The notes below the pieces were generated by a model. It was not told the DNA's origin. It searched no databases and saw nothing but the letters and a program-made list of their open reading frames with translations. This document shows, piece by piece, positions 32,132-39,379 of a DNA stretch of 64,000 nt. Position 1 is the first letter of the stretch. The number at the start of each line of letters is the position of its first letter. Where the stretch lies: NCBI RefSeq assembly GCF_002343915.1, contig NZ_NETK01000001.1, positions 4,102,001 to 4,166,000 on the forward strand. Direction: 5' to 3'. This stretch comes from Nannocystis exedens (GTDB lineage Bacteria; Myxococcota_A; Polyangia; Nannocystales; Nannocystaceae). The position numbers and the translations under genes are program-made.

Positions 32132-32330
32132 CCTCGAGCGAGTGTTTTACTCGGGGAGGTCGGGCTCCGCGGCTTCGACCGGCGATCAAGGACAGGACAG
32201 CGGCCGGTCCTCGGGCTCTGCCTGCACGCGCGCAGCGCCCCGCCTGACCTCGGAGTCAGGTCCGCGGCCTCGCGACCCGCGGCGCATTCCTACTACTTTG
32301 CTCCGGCCGCCGGGCGGCATTCCTGTCCTA

Positions 32331-33101
32331 CTATGTTGGCACCGCGTCGTCCCCGACGGCGATGGTGACGAGCGCGTCGTGCTGCTCGGGGGTCGGCTGC
32401 ACGGGGGGGAGGGTGCGGTACAGCTCGGCGATGTCGCGGTGCTCGGGCTCGTCGTTGTAGGCGGCGGCCGGGACGTCGGCGGTGTGCGGCGGGAGCTTGA
32501 CGAAATCTGTCTCGAGGGCCAGGTTCAGGCGGCCCTCGCAATAGCACGGGTTGTGGCGGTCGATGTGGCCGCAGCGGGGCGCGAGGTAGTCTTCGAGGCG
32601 GCGGCGGGCGCGGGTGAGGCGGACGCGGAAGGCGCTCTCCTTGATGCCGAGCAGCTCGGCGGCGGCCGCGGGCGGGAAGCCGAACAGGTCGGTGACGACG
32701 AACGACACGCGCACCCCGGGCGGCAGGGCGCCGAGCACCGACGCCAGGCAGGTGCGCTTGAGCTCCCACAGCAGCACCGGCACGCGCGCCAGGTCGCCCT
32801 CGATCGGCGGCTTGAGCGGGTCGATGGGCTGCGTCTCCTCGCTGCGCAGCAGGTTGTCGAGGATGACGAAGCTGTGGTCGGCCTTGCGCCCGAGCGACTC
32901 CTCGATCCCGCGGGCCAGCTTGCCGAGCAACACATCGCCGGGCTTCTCGGCGGCCAGCAGCGCGTCGCGGTCGAGCCCGCGGAGCGCCTCGCGGACGTGG
33001 ACGAATGCCTCGTCACGCGCGCCGCACATCACGTACGCGAATGCGTAGAGGCGCGGGATCGCGGCGCGCACCAGGGTCGCGAGCTCGGTCGGGCTGGACA
33101 T
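32331..33101 (-). CDS. Sigma-70-like factor with Cys-containing tail
   Basis: A 256-residue sigma-factor-like protein. Region 2 is weak (AIPRLYAFAYVMCGARDEAFVHV). Region 4 is clearer: LGALPPGVRVSFVVTDLFGFPPAAAAELLGIKESAFRVRLTRARRRLEDYL. It is followed by a Cys/His cluster, CGHIDRHNPCYC, that could bind zinc, and a ~60-residue acidic tail. The Cys cluster recalls the zinc-binding anti-sigma-like tails fused to some ECF factors. It begins 58 bp after gshB on the same strand, so it may be co-transcribed with it. DNA-binding targets are unknown. Confidence 0.8.
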   Translation of the reverse strand: MSSPTELATLVRAAIPRLYAFAYVMCGARDEAFVHVREALRGLDRDALLAAEKPGDVLLGKLARGIEESLGRKADHSFVILDNLLRSEETQPIDPLKPPIEGDLARVPVLLWELKRTCLASVLGALPPGVRVSFVVTDLFGFPPAAAAELLGIKESAFRVRLTRARRRLEDYLAPRCGHIDRHNPCYCEGRLNLALETDFVKLPPHTADVPAAAYNDEPEHRDIAELYRTLPPVQPTPEQHDALVTIAVGDDAVPT

Positions 33102-33159
33102 CGTGGGGGGGCTGGCTCATGTCTAGCATCATTCGCGCGTTTTGGGTCGCGCGGCGGTG

Positions 33160-34134
33160 CTAGCGCAGCCGCGGCTCGAGGGCGGCCCAGAACCTCGCCT
33201 GCATGGTCTCGTCGCCGGTGAGGCCGCCGAGGCGATTGATCTCCTGCATGCCGGTCGGGCTGGTCACATTGATCTCGGTGAGGAACTCGCCGAGCACGTC
33301 GATGCCGACGAAGAACTGGCCCCGTTCGCGCAGGAAAGGCCCCAGGGCGGCGCAGATCTCCCGGTCGCGGGCGCTGAGCTGCGTCAGCGCCGGGCTGCCG
33401 CCCGCATGGAAATTGTTGCGCAGCTCGCCCTCCGCCGGGACCCGCATCACCGCCCCGATCGGCTCGCCGTCCACCAACAAGATGCGTTTGTCGCCGAGCT
33501 TCGCGGCGGGCACAAACTCTTGCGCGATCGTCCAGGTGCTGCCGTCGCGGGTCGCCAGCTCGAACAACGTGCTGAGGTTCGGATCTCCCTCACGGGCGAT
33601 CAGCACCTCGCGTCCGCCGAATCCGAACACCGGCTTCAGAATCATCTGCCCGCCGAGTTCGGCGAGGGCGTCGCGCAGATCACCGATATTGCGCAGCAAG
33701 AACGTGCGCGGGATGAACTGGGGGAAGTCGAGGATCGCCAGCTTCTCGCTCAGGTCGCGCAGCCCCTGCGGCTGATTGATCACCAGCGTGTGGCTCACCG
33801 CCCGGTCCAGGCACCAGGTCGCCGTCACGAAGTCCGGGTCGACCGGCGGGTCCTTGCGCATCACCACCACGCGGAAGCTCGACAGCGGGCGCACCTGCGG
33901 GTCGCCGCTCGGGGCGAGCGGCGCGCCGGGCTCGTGCAGCCCGAGCGGCACGGCCCGCGCGACCGCCTCGGCCCCGCGCAGCAAGAGCCCGGGCAGCTCG
34001 ACCGACCACGGCTGGTAGCCGCGCCGCAGCGCCTCGGCGATCATGAGGTACGAGCTGTCCTTCTTCGGGTGGATCGTCTCGAGCGGGTCGAGGACGAACA
34101 GCACGTCCCCCCGGGCATGCTTCACGGTCGGCAT
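33160..34134 (-). CDS. gshB: Glutathione synthetase
   Basis: A 324-residue ATP-grasp enzyme that joins gamma-glutamylcysteine to glycine. Bacterial GshB signatures: VLFVLDPLETIHPKKDSSYLMIAEA, VVMRKDPPVDPDF, INQPQGLRDLSEKL (INxPxGxR), ILKPVFGFGGREV (ATP-binding loop), and FVGIDVLGEFLTEINVTSPTG at the C-terminal metal-binding site. Length is typical. gshA is not in the window. A sigma-like gene follows 58 bp downstream. Confidence 0.95.
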   Translation of the reverse strand: MPTVKHARGDVLFVLDPLETIHPKKDSSYLMIAEALRRGYQPWSVELPGLLLRGAEAVARAVPLGLHEPGAPLAPSGDPQVRPLSSFRVVVMRKDPPVDPDFVTATWCLDRAVSHTLVINQPQGLRDLSEKLAILDFPQFIPRTFLLRNIGDLRDALAELGGQMILKPVFGFGGREVLIAREGDPNLSTLFELATRDGSTWTIAQEFVPAAKLGDKRILLVDGEPIGAVMRVPAEGELRNNFHAGGSPALTQLSARDREICAALGPFLRERGQFFVGIDVLGEFLTEINVTSPTGMQEINRLGGLTGDETMQARFWAALEPRLR

Positions 34135-34219
34135 GGCCCCAGGATACCCGCTCGGGGGCGGTCCCGCGCCCGCAGGAAATTTGGAGGTTCATATCCTACA
34201 TGCACATACTTGTAGACCC

Positions 34220-34729
34220 ATGGCCGCCGCCGCCCGAAGACCCCGCGCTGCAACCGCGCCCAAGGCGCAATTGCCCGAACCGGGCTGGGCGAAGGTCCAG
34301 AAGGTCCAGCTCATCCGGCGAGAGGTGCGCGAGGTCCTGGCGCCGAGCGCCCTCGGTTTGCTGTTCAAGTACGGCGAGCTGGTGATCGAGGCCGGGCCGG
34401 AGCTGGGCCGCGGGCGCCGCGCGCCGGGCCAGCGGTTCTACGCGACGGTGATGGTGACCGTCGACCTCCGGCGCTGCGCCGCCCACTTCCGCGAGCCGGC
34501 CGACGTGGCCACCGCGGACAAGCTGGCGGAGCTGATGCTGGGCAGCGCGCGGGTGCGGCAGAAGTTGATCGCGCTGGCGCGGCCGGAGCTTGCGCGGCTG
34601 GCGGGTGTGCCGGCCGCGCAGCTGCACGTGGAGATCGATCATCACGTGCGCAGCGAGGGCACCCGAGTCTTCATCGACGGCGATGCCATGGTATCGCTGG
34701 AGGCCGCACGCGAGGCGAGCAAGCGATGA
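34220..34729 (+). CDS. Conserved-looking protein of unknown function
   Basis: I do not recognise this 169-residue protein. After a basic, Ala/Pro-rich N-terminus it has a mixed alpha/beta domain: KVQKVQLIRREVREVLAP, LLFKYGELVIEAGPELGRG, RFYATVMVTVDLRRC and a helical part ending VRSEGTRVFIDGDAMVSL. No membrane segment or signal peptide. Its stop overlaps the start of the MerR-TPR gene (ATGA at 34726-34729), so it is first in a coupled three-gene operon and may act with the regulator. Confidence 0.75.
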   Translation: MAAAARRPRAATAPKAQLPEPGWAKVQKVQLIRREVREVLAPSALGLLFKYGELVIEAGPELGRGRRAPGQRFYATVMVTVDLRRCAAHFREPADVATADKLAELMLGSARVRQKLIALARPELARLAGVPAAQLHVEIDHHVRSEGTRVFIDGDAMVSLEAAREASKR

Positions 34730-35721
34730 GCGAGACGAACGAGACCACCATCGCAACGTCGGACCCGTCGGCGCAGTCGGCCTACGCCGTGCGCGACGTG
34801 TCGCGCCTGTTCGAGCTGCCCGAGAGCCGCCTGCGCTACTGGGCCCAGACCGGCTTCATCTGCCCGTCGATCCGGGTCCGCGGGCGCACCTTCTACAGCT
34901 TCCGCGACCTCATCGCCATCAAGGTGGCCCGCGAGCTGCTCGGCGCAGGCATGCCGCTGCAACGCGTGCGCCGCAGCCTCGACTCGCTGCGCGTCAAGCT
35001 GCCCGAGGTCGACCAACCGCTGGCCCGCCTGCGCGTCCGCTGCGAGCACGAGCGCGTGGTCGTCGAGGACCAGACCCACAGCTTCGAGGCCGCGACCGGC
35101 CAGGTGCTGCTCGACCTCAACGTGCAGACGCTGCACCAGGAAGTCGCGCAGGTGCTGGCCATGCCGCGCCTGCAAGGCCCGACCCCCGAGCGCAGCGCCT
35201 ACGAGTGGTTCCTCTACGCCTGCGAGCGCGAGGCCGCGTGGACCGGCGACGACCCCGACGACCCCGCGTTCACCGAGGCCCGCGAGGCCTACGACCGCGC
35301 CCTCGACCTCGACCCCGAGTTCGCCGCCGCCTACACCAACCTCGGCGCGCTGCTGGCCGCCGTCGGCGACCTCGACGGCGCCCGCGACCACTTCGACCAG
35401 GCGCTGCGCTGCGACCCCGGTCAGCACGAGGCCCAGGCCAACCTCGCCGCCCTGGCCCTGCGGACAGGTGATCCGGAGACGGCGATCGCCGGCTACCGCC
35501 AGCTGTTGCGCGCCGCCCCCGACTCGCTCGAGGCCCACTACGGCCTGGCCCGCGCCCTGCTGGCCGTCGGCGGCAAGGGCCAGGCCCTGGCCCACCTCGA
35601 GCGCTTCATCGCCGGCGTCGACGGCCTCGCCGCCGCCCAGCAGGCCGGGTCGCTCCGCGAGCGCCGCCAGCACGCGACCCGCGTCGTCGCCGCCCTCCGC
35701 CGCGAGCTCGGCTCCGGCTAG
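34726..35721 (+). CDS. MerR-family HTH protein with TPR repeats
   Basis: A 331-residue regulator. Residues about 20-90 are a MerR-type winged HTH (YAVRDVSRLFELPESRLRYWAQTGFI, FYSFRDLIAIKVARELLGAG, LQRVRRSLDSL). After a linker, residues 165-300 contain about four TPR units (YDRALDLDPEFAAAYTNLGALLAAVGD, HFDQALRCDPGQHEAQANLAAL, YRQLLRAAPDSLEAHYGLA). MerR proteins bind spaced promoters as dimers; the TPR part would bind a partner protein instead of a small ligand (inference). It is coupled to the upstream unknown gene and followed by the GH3-like gene 13 bp downstream. Confidence 0.9.
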   Translation: MSETNETTIATSDPSAQSAYAVRDVSRLFELPESRLRYWAQTGFICPSIRVRGRTFYSFRDLIAIKVARELLGAGMPLQRVRRSLDSLRVKLPEVDQPLARLRVRCEHERVVVEDQTHSFEAATGQVLLDLNVQTLHQEVAQVLAMPRLQGPTPERSAYEWFLYACEREAAWTGDDPDDPAFTEAREAYDRALDLDPEFAAAYTNLGALLAAVGDLDGARDHFDQALRCDPGQHEAQANLAALALRTGDPETAIAGYRQLLRAAPDSLEAHYGLARALLAVGGKGQALAHLERFIAGVDGLAAAQQAGSLRERRQHATRVVAALRRELGSG

Positions 35722-35734
35722 CCAGGAGCTGCGC

Positions 35735-37135
35735 ATGTCCGACCCGAGGCCGCTGCGCGCACCCGGACGCGAACGCTGCCTCGAGCGCCTGGTCGACCAG
35801 CTCGGCGCCGGCGAGCTCGGCCGCACCTTCGGGCTGCGGCGGATCTCCGGCCTCCCCGATTTGCGCGCCCAGGTCCCCCTGCTCGACGCCCGCGCCCACG
35901 CCGCCCGCGTCGACCCGCTGCTCGACCTCGACGGCCCGGCCGACGCCGGCGCCGCGGCCGAGCGCGACGAGGTGGTGCTGGTCTGGAGGACATGGCTCTC
36001 GGAGCATGCTCGATCGGGCATGTCTGATGGGACTGGCCTGCGCGCCGGCCTGCTGCAGGCCCGCCGGGCCGACCCGGCCGTCGACGCGATCGCCGAGGAC
36101 GACCTCGCCGCGCTCGGGGCCGAGGTGCTGCGCCTGCACGCGCTCGACGACCCGGCCCACGCGCTCGAGCGCCTGGCCGCGTTCGAACCTGGCCTTTTGG
36201 TCAGCCCGAGCGCGGCCGCGTTCGCCTGCCTCGAGGAGCAGGCCCGCGGCCCGCTCGAGCGCCGCCTGCCCCGCCTGCGCCTGCTGCTCGCCAGCTTCGA
36301 CGTGCGCCTGCGCCTGCGCGCCCGCGCCGAGCTGCACTCGGCCGGGTGGATCGACCCGCGCGCCGGCCGGCTCGGCCTGCCGTCGCTGCGCCCGCCGGCC
36401 CGCGGCTTCACCCTCGCGCTCGCCAGCGCGATCGTCGAGCTGCTGCCGCCCGGCGACGACCGCCGCGGCTCCGACGAGGCGGCCGCGCTGTGGCCCGAGC
36501 ACGCGATCGTCGGCGAACGCTACGAGCTCGTGGTGTCCTCGGGGACAGGTTGCCTGCGCCTCCGCACCGGCGAGTTCGTGCGCGTGGTCGGCTTCGACCC
36601 GCCGACCGCGCTGGTCCCGTTCCCCCGCGCCCGCGTGGTCCGCCTGCCCGCCCCCGACCCCGCGGTCCCCCTCGCCGGCCTGTCGCTGCCGGGCGCCGAG
36701 CTGGCCGCCAGCGTGCGCGCGGCGTTCCGCCCGGAGGACCCCGCCCTGGTCGCGGCGACCGTCGGCCCCGACCCGCAGAGCGTGGCCGACGACCCATCCC
36801 CCGCCGACTCGCGCCCGAACCACTTCGTCGACACGGAGCTCGGCTCGGCCGATGTCTCGGGGATCCGCCAGCCCCTGCGCGCGACCGGCCTGCACGTGCA
36901 AGTCGAGGTCCAGGGGGTCGCCCGGGCCGACTTTCGCGCCCGCCTCGGCCGCTCGATCGACGACGATTTGATCCGCCGCAGCCCGGCCTACGCCCACCTC
37001 CGCGCCGCCCGCCAGCTCCGCCCGCCGCGGATCGAGCTGGTCCCGCCCGGCGCCTTCAAAGAAGCATGGGACCGCGCCGCCCGCCGCCTCGACCACAAGG
37101 TCGCGGGCCCGGTGGTGCGCGTGCTGTCGAGCTGA
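35735..37135 (+). CDS. GH3-like acyl-adenylating-type protein, ATP motif altered
   Basis: A 466-residue protein related to the GH3 (auxin-amido-synthetase-like) branch of adenylating enzymes. The C-terminal half shows the GH3 pattern: GERYELVVSSGTGCLRLRTGEFVRVVGFDPP, in place of the usual YEvVvT-GLyRYrvGDvvrv-gF. The N-terminus (ELGRTFGLRRISGLPDLRAQVP) also fits. The Ser/Thr-Gly ATP loop expected near residues 85-105 is not recognisable: the segment reads VLVWRTWLSEHARSGMSDG and is encoded by palindromic repeat DNA (35987-36033). The start has AGGAG 7 nt upstream. The gene is last in the MerR-TPR operon. Activity is uncertain. Confidence 0.7.
   Translation: MSDPRPLRAPGRERCLERLVDQLGAGELGRTFGLRRISGLPDLRAQVPLLDARAHAARVDPLLDLDGPADAGAAAERDEVVLVWRTWLSEHARSGMSDGTGLRAGLLQARRADPAVDAIAEDDLAALGAEVLRLHALDDPAHALERLAAFEPGLLVSPSAAAFACLEEQARGPLERRLPRLRLLLASFDVRLRLRARAELHSAGWIDPRAGRLGLPSLRPPARGFTLALASAIVELLPPGDDRRGSDEAAALWPEHAIVGERYELVVSSGTGCLRLRTGEFVRVVGFDPPTALVPFPRARVVRLPAPDPAVPLAGLSLPGAELAASVRAAFRPEDPALVAATVGPDPQSVADDPSPADSRPNHFVDTELGSADVSGIRQPLRATGLHVQVEVQGVARADFRARLGRSIDDDLIRRSPAYAHLRAARQLRPPRIELVPPGAFKEAWDRAARRLDHKVAGPVVRVLSS
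35987..36033. repeat. In-frame palindrome cluster inside the GH3-like gene
   Basis: GGAGGACATGGCTCTC, then GGAGCATGCTC, then GATCGGGCATGTCTGATGG: at least two overlapping copies of the dispersed element, including the perfect palindrome GAGCATGCTC (36002-36011). They are translated in frame as TWLSEHARSGMSD. They fall where a GH3 enzyme should have its ATP-binding loop, which suggests an insertion or replacement. Confidence 0.6.
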
Positions 37136-37136
37136 G

Positions 37137-37163
37137 CTGTCCTTCAGGGCATCTCTTTTTTTT
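37137..37163 (+). terminator. Palindrome plus T8 tract after the GH3-like gene
   Basis: Directly after the stop (37133-37135) comes TGTCC-TTCA-GGGCA (a short stem with one G-U pair) and then TCTC followed by eight T. This is the best intrinsic-terminator-like site in the window. The stem belongs to the dispersed palindrome family, which supports a 3'-end role for that family. Confidence 0.6.
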
Positions 37164-37604
37164 GCAAAAGACGATCACGAGCGCGGCGGCTCACCCGAAT
37201 GTCTTCGGAGACATGGAAGCGAGCTTGAGGGGCGCGTACGCTCAACACATTCGCCTATCTCTTAAAACATGTCCTCCGAGGCACATCCTTCGCGCTGCGC
37301 CGCCCGGAGGCTCCGCGTCGGCGCGGGGCCGGCTCCGGCGACAGGCCCCCGCTGGGCCGACGGCCTGCGCGGCAAAGCGCCGGTGCGGCCCGGCGGCCTG
37401 CCCGTGCTTCGGCTTCTTCGGCGGCATCCAGGCGCGACGACAGCCGCTCTTCCGCGCGAGCGCAAGCGCGTGCATCGCGTGGCCGCTGCACCTGCATCTT
37501 CAGCCGGCCTCCCCCCATTTCTTCCGGCCCGTGCACAAACGGCGACGGCGCGCCGCCTCGCCCGCGAGGTCGGCGCGCCGCCGGTGCGTCGGCTCGGAGC
37601 CCGC
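37164..37604. repeat. Convergent 3' gap with further palindromes
   Basis: No gene seen. It contains ATGTCT-TCGG-AGACAT (37199-37214), a perfect 6-bp stem, and AAAACATGTCCTCCGAGGCA near 37265, both variants of the family. The rest, up to the stop of the VOC lipoprotein, is featureless GC-rich sequence with Ala/Arg-rich shadow frames. Confidence 0.55.
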
Positions 37605-38735
37605 TCAGGACTGCGGCTTCTGCTTGGCCATCTCGGCCTTCATGCGCTCGGCCATCTGCTCGGGGGACACGTCCTCCTTGTGGGTGGCGATGCCCCACGC
37701 CATGCCGGCGGGGTCGAGGACCATCCCGTAGCGGTCGCCCCAGAACATGTCGCCGATCGGCATGAGCGGCTTGGCGCCGGCCGCCGTCGCCTTGGCGAAC
37801 ACGGCGTCGGCGTCGGTCACGTAGTGGTGCAGCGACACCGGCGTGCCCTGGTAGTCGGCGATCGACTTGCTGCCCATCTCCGGGAAGGCGTCGGACAGCA
37901 TGATCGTGCTGTCGCCGAAGGTCAGCTCGGCGTGCATGACCTTCTTGCCGTCGGGCCCGAGCATGCGCGTCTTCTCGGTCGCGCCGAACGCGTTCTTGTA
38001 GAACTCGATCGCCGCGTTGGCGTCGGCCACCACGAAGCTCGGCGTGATCGTGTGGTACTCCTTCGCCACCTTCTCGGTCGCCGGGGTGCCGGCGATCTTC
38101 TTCCACGCCGGCGGCGCGCCCTTCTTCGGCTTCTTCTTCGTCGGGGTGAAGGCGATCTTGCCGCGCTCCGCCATCTGCTCCGGCGTCAGGTCCTCGATGT
38201 GCGTGGCGATCTCCCAGCGGTGGCCGAACGGGTCGGTGATCTCGCCCCAGCGGTCGCCCCAGAACTGGTCCTCGGCGGGCATCGTCACCTTCGCGCCGGC
38301 GGTGGTCAGCGCGGCGATCGTGGCGTCGACGTCGGGCGAGTAGATCAGCAGCGACGCCGGCGAGCCGCCGAGGGCCAGCGGGCTCTTCATGTCGCCCGTC
38401 TCCTCGTCGATCATCAGGATCGAGTCACCGATCTTGACCTCGGCGTGGATCGACTTGCCGCCCTCGCCGGGGATCGTCAGCACCTTCGTGGCGCCGAGGT
38501 TCTTGGTGTAGAAGTCGACCGCCTCGTCGACGCCCTTGACGACGATCTGCGGGGTGATCGCATGAAAGCCCTCGGGGATCGGCTTGACCTCGGGCTTCGG
38601 CGGCTCCGGTGCCGGCGCCGGCGGAGCCGAGGCCGTCGACTCGGGCGTCGCCGTGTCGGTCTTCGGCGAGCTGCTGCAGGCCAGGGGGAGGAGCGTCAGC
38701 GCGATGAACAGGACTGAGGGGTGGGTCTTGGTCAT
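37605..38735 (-). CDS. Lipoprotein with two VOC (glyoxalase-like) domains
   Basis: A 376-residue protein. MTKTHPSVLFIALTLLPLAC is a lipoprotein signal (Cys20), followed by a Thr/Pro/Ala linker to about residue 50. Two VOC (vicinal oxygen chelate) domains follow: about 57-185 (FHAITPQIVVKGVDEAVDFYTKN, FWGDRWGEITDPFGHRWEIATH) and about 225-360 (YHTITPSFVVADANAAIEFYKNA, MFWGDRYGMVLDPAGMAWGIATH). Each is of the PhnB-like type with GDRYG-DPxGxxW. Exported, lipid-anchored VOC proteins are unusual; most are cytosolic. Each domain ends with a similar ED(L/V)(T/S)PEQMAER helix, so the protein arose by internal duplication. Substrate unknown. Confidence 0.9.
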   Translation of the reverse strand: MTKTHPSVLFIALTLLPLACSSSPKTDTATPESTASAPPAPAPEPPKPEVKPIPEGFHAITPQIVVKGVDEAVDFYTKNLGATKVLTIPGEGGKSIHAEVKIGDSILMIDEETGDMKSPLALGGSPASLLIYSPDVDATIAALTTAGAKVTMPAEDQFWGDRWGEITDPFGHRWEIATHIEDLTPEQMAERGKIAFTPTKKKPKKGAPPAWKKIAGTPATEKVAKEYHTITPSFVVADANAAIEFYKNAFGATEKTRMLGPDGKKVMHAELTFGDSTIMLSDAFPEMGSKSIADYQGTPVSLHHYVTDADAVFAKATAAGAKPLMPIGDMFWGDRYGMVLDPAGMAWGIATHKEDVSPEQMAERMKAEMAKQKPQS

Positions 38736-38797
38736 GGGGTGGGGAACCTTGCAAAGCAGAGCGAAAATGTCCAGCGGCCTGATCCGTGTTCTGTACG

Positions 38798-38877
38798 CTG
38801 CCCCCGAAATTCCGCCGAAACCCCCAGCGAGTGGGGGCAGAATTTCCCACTCGCATTCCGGCGAATGTCACGAGTGG
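38798..38877 (-). other. Structured element upstream of the VOC lipoprotein
   Basis: Two neighbouring hairpins: CTGCCCCC (38798-38805) pairs with GGGGGCAG (38833-38840), competing with a second pairing of the CCCCC run near 38820; then CCACTCG (38847-38853) pairs with CGAGTGG (38871-38877) around an inner CATTC-CGGC-GAATG stem. The element lies 63-142 bp upstream of the minus-strand start at 38735. It could be a structured leader with alternative folds, or a protein site. It is not a family I recognise. Confidence 0.35.
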
Positions 38878-39379
38878 CTGGATCCAACCCTCACGTCTGC
38901 CGCCCGTGTACGGCGGACCGCAGGTGTCCATCGAGACCTGTCCGATCGGCCATGCGGCCATCGTCGTCACCTGTCCCTTTGAGCATATTTGGGCGAGCGC
39001 TCGACATCCCAGCGGCGCCGGTGATTGCGGGGAGCGTCGGGCGCCCGCTCGCCGCGAATGAGCACAACGAGGCCGGCGATTCGCGCTCGCCGCGACCGCC
39101 CGCGAGCTTCGCGTGATCGAGGCTCGGGCGGCAGCGCCATCGTGCGCACGAGCGGCCCCGGCGGCCTCGCAGCGCCTCCGGCGTCACGCGCTCGTCACCC
39201 GCGGCTGCGCGCCGAGAAGATCACCGCAGTCGCGCGCAGATCCTCGCGCGCCGGCCCGTGGGACGGCACGCGCGAACCCGCGAGTGGCTCTTCGCGCCGC
39301 GCGAGGGCGGCGGCTCGTGCCCGGGGCTCGGCTTGACGCGCCCGCGCGCGGCGACGTAGCGTGACCGTGGAGGCACCTC
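38878..39379. other. Divergent gap with degenerate palindromes
   Basis: No gene seen. Near 38930-38990 are imperfect family copies (TGTCCATCGAGACCTGTCC, GATCGGCCATG, CACCTGTCCCTTTGAGCAT). The remainder is GC-rich with Arg/Ala-rich shadow frames. Unlike most intergenic copies these are not next to a stop codon. Confidence 0.45.
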
